In this document: one piece after another, positions 18,942-27,857 of the stretch
Layout: the number at the start of each line of letters is the position of its first letter
How positions within the stretch are numbered: position 1 is the stretch's first letter
NCBI GenBank assembly: GCA_030603805.1
Contig: JAUVXD010000003.1
Location: 99,692-163,691 of the forward strand
DNA length: 64,000 bases
Direction: 5' to 3'
DNA from: Acholeplasmataceae bacterium
Lineage (GTDB): Bacteria; Bacillota_I; Bacilli_A; Acholeplasmatales; Acholeplasmataceae
Program-made: the position numbers and the translations under genes
Notes under the pieces: model-generated
The model's database searches: none
Told to the model about the DNA's origin: nothing
The model's input: only the letters and a program-made list of their open reading frames with translations

Positions 18942-20237
18942 ATGGAAATTACTTGTTTAAAAATGAAAGATTTAACTGTTGCAATTGCAGATAACAATAA
19001 AGAGTATCGGTATGTATTACCTGGTGAGACTTTTAAGATTAAAGATGCTTCTCATACCAAAATTGAAGCTTCTGATATCATCAAGGCATCACCAGATCGA
19101 GTTAAGGTCATTTGTCCTATTTTTTATGCTTGCGGGGGTTGTGACTATTTGCATATGAGCTATGATGCTCAACTCAAACTCAAAGAATCCCACGTTAAAA
19201 ATCTTTATGAGCAAGAAAAATTAGGATCAACTTTTTTACCGATAATCAAAAATGAGGAACCTTTATATTATCGTCATAAAATTGTTGCAAGTGCAACAAT
19301 ACACAAACTTAAACTCAGATTAGGTTTATATCAAGAAGGCTCTAAAAAAGTTATTCCATTTACAAGATGTTTTATTCAGGATCAAGATGCAAATCAGGTT
19401 TTAGAGACACTTGAAATTTTATTTAATACCTATAAAATTCCTGCATATGATATTGATTCAGGTAAAGGTATTGTTAAACATGTATTAATTCGAAAATCAT
19501 ATCACTATCAAAAGATGCTTGTAACCATAGTGACTCAAGGTCATTTATTACCGAATGCAAAAAAGATTGCACAAGATTTAATTAAAAAACATCATCAAGT
19601 TGAAACTGTCGTTCAAAATATACATAACAAGAAGACACATCTTGTACTTCTTGATGATGAAAAGGTTGTTTATGGCAAAGGATATATCGAAGACAAAATT
19701 GATGACATGACATTTAGACTATCCTCTAAATCCTTTTTCCAAGTCAATCCAGTGCAGATGGTTAAACTCTATCAGGTTGCATTAGATCAAGCAAATATCA
19801 AAAAAACAGATGTGGTACTAGATACTTATTCAGGGATTGGAACAATCTCACTTTTAGCTGCAAAACGTGCAAAACATGTGATTGCTATAGAAACCAATCA
19901 AGCATCACATCTAGATGCTTTAAACAATAAGAGAGTCAATCAAGTGACAAATCTAACATGTATCCATGATGATGTATCATCATTTCTGAGACACTATCAA
20001 GAAAAAGTCGATGTTTTAATCATGGATCCAACGAGAGATGGCACATCTAAGGAGTTTTTGGATATAATCATAAAAGTTAAGCCCAAAAAGATCATCTATA
20101 TATCATGTGAACCAAAAACACAAGTTCGAGATATTAAAACTTTAGCGAAAAATTATAAGGTTAACTTAGTTCAAGCAGTCGATATGTTTTCACAAACACA
20201 ACATGTAGAGTCTATCACGTTGCTTTCATTAAAATAA
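18942..20237 (+). CDS. RumA/TrmA-family 23S rRNA or tRNA (uracil-5-)-methyltransferase
   Basis: 431 residues from ATG 18942 (AAGAGGTG just upstream; the in-frame GTG at 18936 lies within the ribosome binding site). Cysteines of the iron-sulfur site are in CPIFYACGGC (C58, C64, C67). AdoMet motifs include SFFQVNP near 265, DTYSGIGTISLLAA near 295 and DPTRDG near 360. The catalytic cysteine is in YISCEP. The N-terminal TRAM domain is very short or absent. It methylates C5 of uridine in rRNA or tRNA; which one cannot be told here. Confidence 0.88.
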   Translation: MEITCLKMKDLTVAIADNNKEYRYVLPGETFKIKDASHTKIEASDIIKASPDRVKVICPIFYACGGCDYLHMSYDAQLKLKESHVKNLYEQEKLGSTFLPIIKNEEPLYYRHKIVASATIHKLKLRLGLYQEGSKKVIPFTRCFIQDQDANQVLETLEILFNTYKIPAYDIDSGKGIVKHVLIRKSYHYQKMLVTIVTQGHLLPNAKKIAQDLIKKHHQVETVVQNIHNKKTHLVLLDDEKVVYGKGYIEDKIDDMTFRLSSKSFFQVNPVQMVKLYQVALDQANIKKTDVVLDTYSGIGTISLLAAKRAKHVIAIETNQASHLDALNNKRVNQVTNLTCIHDDVSSFLRHYQEKVDVLIMDPTRDGTSKEFLDIIIKVKPKKIIYISCEPKTQVRDIKTLAKNYKVNLVQAVDMFSQTQHVESITLLSLK

Positions 20238-20238
20238 C

Positions 20239-20271
20239 ACTTGTTATATACTTGACACATACTTGACAACA
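20239..20271 (-). repeat. Three 11-bp direct repeats (CAAGT iterons, reversed copy)
   Basis: ACTTG recurs at 20239, 20250 and 20261, exactly 11 bp apart. Read on the minus strand each unit is nnCAAGTnnnn, the same motif and period as the prophage arrays at 33112-33189 and 39465-39542. It lies just after the rumA-type gene. Confidence 0.6.
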
Positions 20272-20302
20272 CTCTATTTTTAACTCAAATTTATAAAAAT
20301 CA

Positions 20303-20342
20303 GCCATCAGATGACCTTCATAGGTATCCGATGGCTTTTTTT
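20303..20342 (+). terminator. Hairpin repeat A (terminator)
   Basis: GCCATC and GATGGC outer arms with ACCT-TCAT-AGGT inside, then seven T residues. It is nearly identical to 27768-27806 (39 versus 40 nt, a few differences near the 3' arm). It terminates the methyltransferase transcript and is half of a direct-repeat pair flanking the ABC/lipase/glycosyltransferase block. Confidence 0.85.
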
Positions 20343-20507
20343 GTCTATATGTGCAAATTTCGTCCATTGTGGGAACATATTTTTTGTTAAAAAATGGCCT
20401 TTTTTGTCTGAATGGTTGTCTTACGCAACATATTTTTCTTGAAAAAGTACTTAAAAATTCAAGTATACAATAAAAAAAACGGCAAAAAATGTAACAATTG
20501 TATAAAG

Positions 20508-20523
20508 TGTTGCAAATGTAACA
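20508..20523. promoter_or_regulatory. Operator candidate over the ABC-operon -35
   Basis: TGTTGCAAATGTAACA is an imperfect 16-bp inverted repeat overlapping the -35 box. TGTAACA also occurs 27 bp upstream (20490-20496), and a second inverted repeat ACAAC-n5-GTTGT lies at 20555-20569. These are candidate sites for the TetR-family protein encoded at the end of the operon. Confidence 0.45.
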
Positions 20524-20538
20524 TGTCAGTGCTATAAT
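20510..20538 (+). promoter_or_regulatory. Promoter of the ABC-HAD-DegV-TetR operon
   Basis: -35 TTGCAA at 20510-20515, 17-bp spacer, -10 TATAAT at 20533-20538. This is a strong housekeeping-type promoter. Confidence 0.75.
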
Positions 20539-20605
20539 TGAAATTAATGATATGACAACATCCAGTTGTGTTCAGATAATAATATGACGATAGGAGAATA
20601 TGCTT

Positions 20606-21505
20606 ATGATAGAAGTGAAAAATCTGACAAAAGATTTCGGATATAATCGGGGGGTTTTTGATATATCCTTTGAAGTTAAAGAGGGTGAAGTATTCGGTTT
20701 TCTTGGTCCCAATGGTGCGGGGAAAACCACGACAATAAGAATGCTCATGGGTTTTTCTCAACCCGATAAAGGAACTGTATCCATTAACAGCAATGATTGT
20801 TGGAAAGATTACTCTTCGATATTGGGCGAAGTCGGTTATATTCCTGGTGAGGTTGCACTACCAGACGGACTGAGTGGACTTGAGTTCATCGATATGATGA
20901 AAAAAATGCGGCATGCAGAAGAGTCTAGGGTTACTTACTTACTGGATTTATTTGAATTGAATCCAAATCAGAGCATGAAAAAGATGTCCATAGGGGATAA
21001 GAGAAAGCTGGCAATTGTATCAGCCTTCATGTCGGATCCCAAAATTTTGATACTCGATGAACCAACCAGCGGCTTAGATCCTATCATGCAAAATAAATTT
21101 ATCGAGTTAATCAAAACCGAGAAGAAAAGAGGGAAAACAATCCTTCTTTCAACTCATATATTTGAGGAAGTGGATGCCTGTTGTGATCGATTGTCGATTA
21201 TCAAGGAAGGTAAAATCATTTCAACGATTGAGACTGATATCATCAGAAATAACGAAAACAAAGTCTTTAAAATTGAGTTTTTGGAAGATAAAGGATATGA
21301 GCAATTTATGAAATCGGATTTGAACATTATCTATAGCGATAAAACTAAAAAGAAGGTGAGAGTAGCAATCAACGATAAAGAGATAAATCGTTTGATTAAG
21401 GAAGTCTCTGACAATCAGGTGAAATATTTTTCAGAGTCACAATTTACGCTCGAAGACTATTTCCTAAATTACTATAAAGATAGCGAGGTTGAGTCATTCC
21501 TATGA
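20606..21505 (+). CDS. ABC transporter ATP-binding protein 1
   Basis: 299 residues from ATG 20606, which lies 9 nt after AGGAG; an in-frame ATG at 20600 is too close to it. Walker A is GPNGAGKTTT near residue 36. The signature region reads MSIGDKRKL, a degenerate LSGGQ. Walker B is ILILDEPTSGLDP with the switch histidine in STHIFEE. Drug/lipid-exporter ATPase of the CcmA type. It pairs with the next ATPase (about the same length, overlapping ATGA) and the permease to form a heterodimeric ABC-2 exporter. Confidence 0.88.
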   Translation: MIEVKNLTKDFGYNRGVFDISFEVKEGEVFGFLGPNGAGKTTTIRMLMGFSQPDKGTVSINSNDCWKDYSSILGEVGYIPGEVALPDGLSGLEFIDMMKKMRHAEESRVTYLLDLFELNPNQSMKKMSIGDKRKLAIVSAFMSDPKILILDEPTSGLDPIMQNKFIELIKTEKKRGKTILLSTHIFEEVDACCDRLSIIKEGKIISTIETDIIRNNENKVFKIEFLEDKGYEQFMKSDLNIIYSDKTKKKVRVAINDKEINRLIKEVSDNQVKYFSESQFTLEDYFLNYYKDSEVESFL

Positions 21506-22401
21506 GCATGATTGAAATTAGAAACCTGACAAAAGATTATGGATTATCACGAGGTATTTTCAACATCGATCTTGAAGTGAAAAAAGGTGAAATCTTTGGT
21601 TTTGTTGGAACTAACGGAAGTGGTAAAACAACAACGATCAGAAACATGATGGGTTTTATCAGACCGGATAGCGGAAGTGTCTACATAATGGATCATGAGG
21701 TGAACTATGACACAACTCAAATCATGAGACATATTGGATATGTGCCAGGCGAAATAGCTTTTCCCGACATAGGTGATGGGGATGCGTTCTTGAAGAGTCA
21801 AGCAGAAATGATGGGATTAAAAACCATGGAATACGCCAAGTATTTAATCAATAAATTTAAGCTAGACACCACAGCAAATCTAAAGCATATGAGCAAAGGC
21901 ATGAAGCAAAAAACGGCCATCGTACAAGCGTTTATGGCTGAACCGGATATTTTAATCCTGGATGAGCCTTCAACCGGACTTGATCCACTCATGCGAGAAA
22001 CATTCGTAGATGTATTGATGGAGGCAAGACAGAGAGGTGCTACCATATTTATGAGCAGTCATGTGTTTGAAGAGGTAGAAAAAACATGTGATCGTGTCGC
22101 ACTTTTGCATAACGGGAAAGTATTAGATATCGTGGATATGAAAAAGATTCGTCACAACGAAGTAAAGACATACAAAGTTGGATTTGAAGACGAAAGAGAT
22201 TATCAAAATTATGTGAATTTGAATCTCTACATAACGTCAAAAAATGATAAATATATGCAAGTAACCGTCGACATCAAAGACGCTCAAGTAAACGAATTTA
22301 TGAAGGTATTAGCGCAATTCAATTTAAAATATATCAAAGAAGTAAAATACACGCTCAAAAAGTATTTTTTAAAAAAAATAAGTGAGGACAACGAAAAATG
22401 A
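21502..22401 (+). CDS. ABC transporter ATP-binding protein 2
   Basis: 299 residues, paralogous to its upstream neighbour, whose stop it overlaps by 4 nt. Walker A is GTNGSGKTTT, the signature MSKGMKQK, Walker B ILILDEPSTGLDP, and the H-loop SSHVFEE. The last 70 residues form the non-catalytic domain common in antibiotic/lipid exporters. Start could be ATG 21502 or ATG 21508. Confidence 0.88.
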   Translation: MSMIEIRNLTKDYGLSRGIFNIDLEVKKGEIFGFVGTNGSGKTTTIRNMMGFIRPDSGSVYIMDHEVNYDTTQIMRHIGYVPGEIAFPDIGDGDAFLKSQAEMMGLKTMEYAKYLINKFKLDTTANLKHMSKGMKQKTAIVQAFMAEPDILILDEPSTGLDPLMRETFVDVLMEARQRGATIFMSSHVFEEVEKTCDRVALLHNGKVLDIVDMKKIRHNEVKTYKVGFEDERDYQNYVNLNLYITSKNDKYMQVTVDIKDAQVNEFMKVLAQFNLKYIKEVKYTLKKYFLKKISEDNEK

Positions 22402-23285
22402 TCAGTATACCATTATTGAAACAATCCATCAAAGCGAATTGGGGTCTTTGGACAGCAACAACCCTGACATTGATTTTGCTTTACGTCGTTATCAAATTTG
22501 CTATGGGGTTAGTCACGGTTTCAGGTGATGCAGACCCAAACATATTGATCCCATATATCATCGCCTTAGAATCCGCAGGGCTGTCACTCGACGGACTCTT
22601 TACTGCGATCGGTTTGAATCCTGACATCTTGACAGGCATTGCATCGATGGATTCAAATGTTCTGGTTAGCTCAATTTTTTATCCTGTTGTGTCGGTGCTG
22701 ATGCCCTTGGTCTACACGGTTATAGTTGGGAATAAATTGTTTGCCAGTCAAATTGATCGAGGATCCATGGCGTTTGTTTTATCCACTTCGATCAAGCGAT
22801 CCAAGATAGCGTTCACGCAAATGTTCTTTTTCATCATGTCTTTAGTAGCGATGTTTATCTTAACAACCATCGTGGATGTTATCTTAGCATTAACCATCGA
22901 AAATTCATTAGCGATTGACCACGTTCTGTTGCTCAACCTAGGTCTATTCATATTCACGGTTGCCATGGGATCGATTACGTTCATGTTTTCTGCGGTTTTC
23001 AACTATACGAAGCATTCGATCTCTTTAGGTGGAGGTGTAGCGTTAGTATTTTTCATATCTAAAATATTAGGGTTGTTTGGTTCTGATCTCTTCATGAACA
23101 TGGGGATTGGTATCGAGCCCATGGGATACTTTAATAACATCACGATGATCACGCTGTTCAATACGACCTCAATCTTGGATGGGTCATCCACCTACATCAT
23201 GCACTTTGCAATTCTGTTACTCATTTCAGCGATGTGCTTTACAGTAGGCACGCTTTGGTTTACAAAAAAAGATATTCCAGTTTAA
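22398..23285 (+). CDS. ABC-2 type permease
   Basis: 295 residues with about six hydrophobic segments (near 15-38, 92-112, 138-162, 170-200, 208-228, 262-285), the permease of the preceding two ATPases. Start overlaps the ATPase stop by 4 nt. The substrate is unknown; a drug, peptide or lipid is typical for such three-gene exporters under a TetR regulator. Confidence 0.85.
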   Translation: MISIPLLKQSIKANWGLWTATTLTLILLYVVIKFAMGLVTVSGDADPNILIPYIIALESAGLSLDGLFTAIGLNPDILTGIASMDSNVLVSSIFYPVVSVLMPLVYTVIVGNKLFASQIDRGSMAFVLSTSIKRSKIAFTQMFFFIMSLVAMFILTTIVDVILALTIENSLAIDHVLLLNLGLFIFTVAMGSITFMFSAVFNYTKHSISLGGGVALVFFISKILGLFGSDLFMNMGIGIEPMGYFNNITMITLFNTTSILDGSSTYIMHFAILLLISAMCFTVGTLWFTKKDIPV

Positions 23286-23327
23286 GGATCGTGCATAGTA
23301 GGATATCATGAAGGAGGGATGCAATCA

Positions 23328-24008
23328 GTGAAAAAAATAATTATCTTTGATTTGGATGGAACTTTGAGCAACAATGTCGATCAGTCTGAACTCATATATG
23401 AACGAATTTCAAAACGATACAAACTAAAACAACTATCCAAAGATGGAATTCGAGAATTAAAAACGAAGCCAGGTTTAAAGCGGTTGTTCGATTTAGGTGT
23501 TCCGATATATAAATTGCCTAAATTGTACAGAGAATCGCGTGATATTGCATCTGAATTTGTCGATGATTGCACGATCATCTCAGGAATGAAAGAGCTCTTA
23601 GTGAACCTGAATGAAAGCAAGGTTAAATTAGCCATCGTTTCTTCAAATAGTGTTTCAAATATCAATAAAATATTATCAAATAATGATATCAACACATTCT
23701 CCTTCATTGAGGGGAAGGCTAGCATGAAAGGAAAAAAACGCAAGATTAAGAAACTGCTTCGAAAACATGGATATGATCCCGAGGACGCCATTTACGTCGG
23801 TGATGAAATTCGAGATGTCTTGGCTTGCCGATCAATTCCCATCGAAGTGATCGCGGTGACATGGGGATTTGAGACGAAAAACGCTCTGGCAAACTCAAAT
23901 CCCGATTACATTGTCGAGACGATTGAAGAATTATCCAGTTTGCTGATGAATAAAACTGGTGGTCATCGAATCATTAAGAATCGCAGTAGAAAGGTAGAGA
24001 AACCATGA
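23328..24008 (+). CDS. HAD-superfamily phosphatase
   Basis: 226 residues from GTG 23328, 10 nt after AAGGAGG; the in-frame ATG at 23319 is only 1 nt from that site. Motif I is IFDLDGTL with the nucleophile Asp, motif II VSSNS, the motif III lysine lies in the KKLLRKHG helix, and motif IV is YVGDEIRD. Phosphoglycolate-phosphatase-like, substrate unknown. It lies in the ABC-DegV-TetR operon and overlaps degV by 4 nt. Confidence 0.85.
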   Translation: MKKIIIFDLDGTLSNNVDQSELIYERISKRYKLKQLSKDGIRELKTKPGLKRLFDLGVPIYKLPKLYRESRDIASEFVDDCTIISGMKELLVNLNESKVKLAIVSSNSVSNINKILSNNDINTFSFIEGKASMKGKKRKIKKLLRKHGYDPEDAIYVGDEIRDVLACRSIPIEVIAVTWGFETKNALANSNPDYIVETIEELSSLLMNKTGGHRIIKNRSRKVEKP

Positions 24009-24883
24009 GAAAAAGAATCGTGATTGACACTTCAACAGGCGGATTAGATTATTATCCATTTGAACATGGCATTGAGATATTGCGTATTAAGATCAATATC
24101 AAAGGTCAAGAGTATGAGGACGGATTAACACTAAAGGCAGATCAATTTTATGATATGCTTAAAAACGATAAAGAACTATTACCAAAGACCAGCCAACCAT
24201 CTGTTGGCGATGTGATGAACATCTTTCAAAAATTCTTAGATGAAGGTGTTGAAGAGATTTTTGTAGTGACCATATCGGCTAAGATGAGCGGAACTTATAA
24301 CTCATGCATCATGGCTGCTAAGGAGTTCGAAGGGAAAATAAAGATTAAGGTCTTTGATACGAAGACGGTCTGCTTTTCGGAAGGTATTTTCGCTTTGGAA
24401 GCTAAAAAGATGATCGACAAAGATTTTTCATTAGAAGAAATCGAAAACAAACTCAGTGACATGAGACATTTGAACACCATCTATTTTGCAGTAAACTCTT
24501 TAACCTATCTGGTTAAAAATGGACGCTTGAGCAATGCGAAGGGCTACATAGGCAAACTTTTAGATATCAAACCGGTGTTACAGGTGCAAGAATCTGGGGA
24601 AATCGTTTCAATTGGCAACAAACGAACCATCAAATCCGTCCTATCTTCAATCACATCGTTGGTCGAAGAATATGTCGATCATCGTCCATATCAGGCATAT
24701 TTAATCTATACAGCGAACCCTAACCTGAAAGCTCATTTCGTTAGTATGATTAAAGAAAATCTCGGATTAGAAAACCTGTATGAATCACCGTCGACTCCGG
24801 TGGTTGGTGCACATGTCGGTCCTGACGTGATAGGCATTGGGATTTTTATTGGTGATCATTTAGAGGTAGGTAGGAAAAATTGA
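24005..24883 (+). CDS. DegV family fatty-acid-binding protein
   Basis: 292 residues. The SQPSVGDV segment near residue 63 and ISAKMSGTYNSC near 95 are the lipid carboxylate-binding loops of DegV proteins. NSLTYLVKNGRLSNAKG near 165 is typical. Family members bind a fatty acid and in Firmicutes deliver it to fatty acid kinase (FakA); no fakA is here. Its place before a TetR gene and after an exporter suggests lipid stress or lipid export, by inference. Confidence 0.9.
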   Translation: MRKRIVIDTSTGGLDYYPFEHGIEILRIKINIKGQEYEDGLTLKADQFYDMLKNDKELLPKTSQPSVGDVMNIFQKFLDEGVEEIFVVTISAKMSGTYNSCIMAAKEFEGKIKIKVFDTKTVCFSEGIFALEAKKMIDKDFSLEEIENKLSDMRHLNTIYFAVNSLTYLVKNGRLSNAKGYIGKLLDIKPVLQVQESGEIVSIGNKRTIKSVLSSITSLVEEYVDHRPYQAYLIYTANPNLKAHFVSMIKENLGLENLYESPSTPVVGAHVGPDVIGIGIFIGDHLEVGRKN

Positions 24884-25419
24884 TGAAAGAAAACATACAG
24901 GTTACTAGAAGCAAAGAGTGGATATATAATGCACTCATGTTCTTACTTAAAAAAAATGCTTTTAGAAAGATATCTATTGATGATATTACAAAAGAAGCAG
25001 GTGTTGCAAGACCGACATTTTACCGCAACTTTGATTCGAAAGAAGATATATTGCTCGATCAAGGACGAAAAATATATGAATGTTTAATGTTGGATCTTGA
25101 AACGGACATGAATAATGACAATCCAATTTTCCATTCGATTAAGAAAATGGTCATAGTTTTCAATGAGTATTCCGATTTATTCGAAGTACTCATCACCAAC
25201 AGCCTAGAATATCTTATCTTCCAGTCCTTTGAAGCTGAAATTTCAAAATTATTGAAAAAAGTATTTGAAATTGAAAAGGAAGATAAATATAAAGCACGGT
25301 TTTTTGAAGGTGCACTGTTTTCTGTTGTGGTTGAATGGATTAAAAATTCAAAGTCTGAATCCGTTGACGAAATGACTGAGATTATATATAATCTTGTCAC
25401 ATTTAATAACACCTTGTAA
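24883..25419 (+). CDS. TetR/AcrR family transcriptional regulator
   Basis: 178 residues from ATG 24883 (TGATG junction with degV). The N-terminal helix-turn-helix reads DITKEAGVARPTFYRNFDSKEDIL at about 30-55. The C-terminal ligand domain is not informative. As last gene of the operon it probably represses the promoter at 20510-20538 through the inverted repeats there. Confidence 0.9.
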   Translation: MKENIQVTRSKEWIYNALMFLLKKNAFRKISIDDITKEAGVARPTFYRNFDSKEDILLDQGRKIYECLMLDLETDMNNDNPIFHSIKKMVIVFNEYSDLFEVLITNSLEYLIFQSFEAEISKLLKKVFEIEKEDKYKARFFEGALFSVVVEWIKNSKSESVDEMTEIIYNLVTFNNTL

Positions 25420-25606
25420 TGAATTGACCAGTAGATCGACGGCGGATTATAGATCAATCGTACAATTTTTAGTGGGATCAGCACTAATATTTAATAGCTA
25501 TACTGACTTCAATTATTGATTACTTCAATCCATTTTGATAAACAAACTCGCAAGAAGTTGTATAGATTTTGAGATGAAAACCTATTGTTTGTGAAAGGAA
25601 AAAAAT

Positions 25607-26422
25607 GTGAATAAATTAGGAATTTGTTTATCTGGTGGAGGCGCAAGAGGAGCATATCAAATCGGTGCGCTAAAAGCGCTTGAAGAACTGGGCATTTTAC
25701 AAAAAGCGAGTGCGTTTTCTGGAGCTTCGATTGGAGCGGTTAATGTTACTTTTGCAGCCATTGGTTCACTTGATTTAGCAATGGATATTTGGTTCAACGT
25801 TCCAGAAGCGCCACTGGGAGAAAAAACTGCAATTATAAAGACCATCAAGAACGAGAGATTAAGATTAATTGATAATGGTTTGTTATCAATTAATAAGTTG
25901 AATGAGTATTTAAATGAGTATTTGAATTTTGAACTATTGACAAATAAAGATATCTATATTGCAGTCTCTGAAACCGGTGATACTGATAAAGGATTTACTG
26001 ACTTGTTGAAGTCTACCATTAAGCATTACGTTCATAGAGAATCACAAGTATCGTATGTACCACTTAAAGAGCTAGATAAAAATATGCAAATCAATACGCT
26101 TGTTGCCTCGTGCTCAATACCCATAGTGTTTCCACCTGTTATCACTAACAATAAAAAATATAGGGATGGAGGGTATTTCGATAACACCCCAGTTCAACCA
26201 CTAATTGATATCGGTTGTGATGAAATCATCTGTGTCACTGTTTCAGCATTATCCTCATTGCGATCGAAAAAAAAGAAGTATAAGAATGTTAGAATACATG
26301 ATATACGATCAACAAAAAGTTTAGGTAAAATACTTGATTTTACATCTATGCACTCAAGAAGAATTTATCATTATGGATATGACGATGTCATGAATTATTT
26401 CAAAGACAAAAAAAGTGAATGA
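25607..26422 (+). CDS. Patatin-like phospholipase
   Basis: 271 residues from GTG 25607 with AAAGGAA upstream. The oxyanion motif GGGARGAYQIGAL begins near residue 10, the nucleophile elbow is GASIG (S41) and the second dyad residue D187 is in DGG. It hydrolyses acyl ester bonds of membrane lipids. No signal peptide, so it is cytoplasmic or membrane-surface. The 187-nt interval before it shows no other gene. Confidence 0.9.
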   Translation: MNKLGICLSGGGARGAYQIGALKALEELGILQKASAFSGASIGAVNVTFAAIGSLDLAMDIWFNVPEAPLGEKTAIIKTIKNERLRLIDNGLLSINKLNEYLNEYLNFELLTNKDIYIAVSETGDTDKGFTDLLKSTIKHYVHRESQVSYVPLKELDKNMQINTLVASCSIPIVFPPVITNNKKYRDGGYFDNTPVQPLIDIGCDEIICVTVSALSSLRSKKKKYKNVRIHDIRSTKSLGKILDFTSMHSRRIYHYGYDDVMNYFKDKKSE

Positions 26423-26495
26423 AAGCTGTTGTTGAAATGCTTGAATCGACAATTGGTTTAAACATTCGAGTTTAGATATGATGAAGCAGGTGAAT

Positions 26496-27683
26496 ATGAA
26501 GCAAAGATTAGTAATAGGAATTTTTACAGATGTATTTTTTCCAATGATTGATGGAGTGGTCAATGTCGTTGATAACTATGCAAAAAAGCTATCTTTGACC
26601 GCAGATGTCTATGTTTTTTCACCTAATTATGGAGAAATAGAGAACATTGATAAATTTGCATATAAGGTTATACGGACAAAGTCTATAAAATTGCCACTGA
26701 TGGATTACAGGCTTTCGTTTCCAAGTTTTGATACTTTTTTTGAAAAGAGCATGAAAGCAATAAAATTTGATATCATACATATTCACAGTCCATTTTCAGT
26801 AGGTAATTATGGGATTAATTATGCAAAAAGGCATAATATTCCACTTATCGCAACATTGCACAGTCAGTATAAAAAAGATTTCTACGAGCGTAGTAAAAAT
26901 GCATTTATCAGTGAACTCGCAATCGGTGAATTGATGAGGAGATTAAACAGATGCGATCGACTCATTGCAGTAAACGATGAAATTGCAAGAGTATTTTACG
27001 AGTATGGTGCGAAAAGTCTTCCTATAGTCATCCGCAATGGGACTGACTTATTGCCCTTGGAAGATGAACAGATGGCTAATGATTTGAGAAAGATGCATCA
27101 CATTCAGCATGAGGATAAAGTGCTTTTATATGTTGGCCGCTTAGACAAAATCAAAAATGTAGATTTTTTAATCGATTCTTTGACGATTCTTAAGAAAAGA
27201 GAGTTCAAATTTAAAATGATCTTTGTTGGATCTGGAATACATGAAGGTTTTATGAAGAAAAGAGTCACTTTAAATAATCTTAATGAGAACACAATATTTA
27301 CAGGTCGTATTAAAGATCGAATTGAATTATCATCTTACTACAAAGTAGCAGACCTTTTCTTATTGCCATCATTATATGATGCTTCATCATTGGTTCAGGT
27401 TGAAGCAGCTAGTCAGCATACACCTACCTTATTTATAGAAAAAGCAGTAACAGCTAGCACTATTTGTGATGGAGTAAATGGATACCTCTCAAGCAATGCA
27501 CCTGAAATGTATGCAGAAAAAATAATTGACATATTTAGTAAAGCTATATCACACAGGGAAATATGTAATAATGCTTACAGAGATCTATATCTATCGTGGA
27601 ATCAAATCGTCAATGAATTATACAAAAACTACATTGATTTGATATCAGAAAAGTTAAATACAGTTAAAATGCATAAAGACTGA
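26496..27683 (+). CDS. GT4 glycosyltransferase, probable glycolipid synthase
   Basis: About 395 residues from ATG 26496, favoured by AGGTG 5 nt upstream; ATG 26478 is also in frame. GT-B fold: the N-terminal FTDVFFPMIDGVV and HIHSPFSVGNYG, the linker YVGRLDKIKN, and the C-terminal donor site with SLYDASSLVQVEAAS (E-x7-E region). Similar in outline to diacylglycerol glucosyltransferases of Mollicutes and Firmicutes. Next to a phospholipase, membrane glycolipid synthesis is likely; capsule synthesis is an alternative. Confidence 0.82.
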   Translation: MKQRLVIGIFTDVFFPMIDGVVNVVDNYAKKLSLTADVYVFSPNYGEIENIDKFAYKVIRTKSIKLPLMDYRLSFPSFDTFFEKSMKAIKFDIIHIHSPFSVGNYGINYAKRHNIPLIATLHSQYKKDFYERSKNAFISELAIGELMRRLNRCDRLIAVNDEIARVFYEYGAKSLPIVIRNGTDLLPLEDEQMANDLRKMHHIQHEDKVLLYVGRLDKIKNVDFLIDSLTILKKREFKFKMIFVGSGIHEGFMKKRVTLNNLNENTIFTGRIKDRIELSSYYKVADLFLLPSLYDASSLVQVEAASQHTPTLFIEKAVTASTICDGVNGYLSSNAPEMYAEKIIDIFSKAISHREICNNAYRDLYLSWNQIVNELYKNYIDLISEKLNTVKMHKD

Positions 27684-27767
27684 TAACTGCTTATCTACAC
27701 ATAGCAATCTAAACACTGGTAATGAAAGTTCCGAAATACACAATGCTTGACATTCTTGTCAATAAAA

Positions 27768-27806
27768 GCCATCAGATGACCTTCATAGGTTTCGATGGCT
27801 TTTTTT
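27768..27806 (+). terminator. Hairpin repeat B (terminator)
   Basis: Second copy of the hairpin at 20303-20342, with seven T residues on the plus strand. It ends the glycosyltransferase transcript and lies between that gene and the convergent recombinase gene. An extra inverted repeat TTGACA-TTCT-TGTCAA lies just upstream, near 27747-27762. Confidence 0.85.
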
Positions 27807-27857
27807 CGATGAGTCAGATTTTATTCATCTTCGCAACATATTTTGCTTCAAAAAAAA

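Larger units (their letters stand above)
20272..20605. other. Gene-free interval downstream of the methyltransferase
   Basis: No gene is seen between 20238 and 20605. The interval holds the three reversed iterons (20239-20271), a hairpin repeat (20303-20342), a second copy of the run ATGGCCTTTTTTGTC near 20394, the text GCAACATATTTTT near 20424 that also occurs near 27833, and the promoter and operator candidates of the ABC operon (20508-20569). Confidence 0.7.

Noticed and set aside
20459..20761. 100-residue minus-strand frame over the ABC promoter
   Set aside because: It runs antisense through the promoter and the first ABC gene and has no ribosome binding site.
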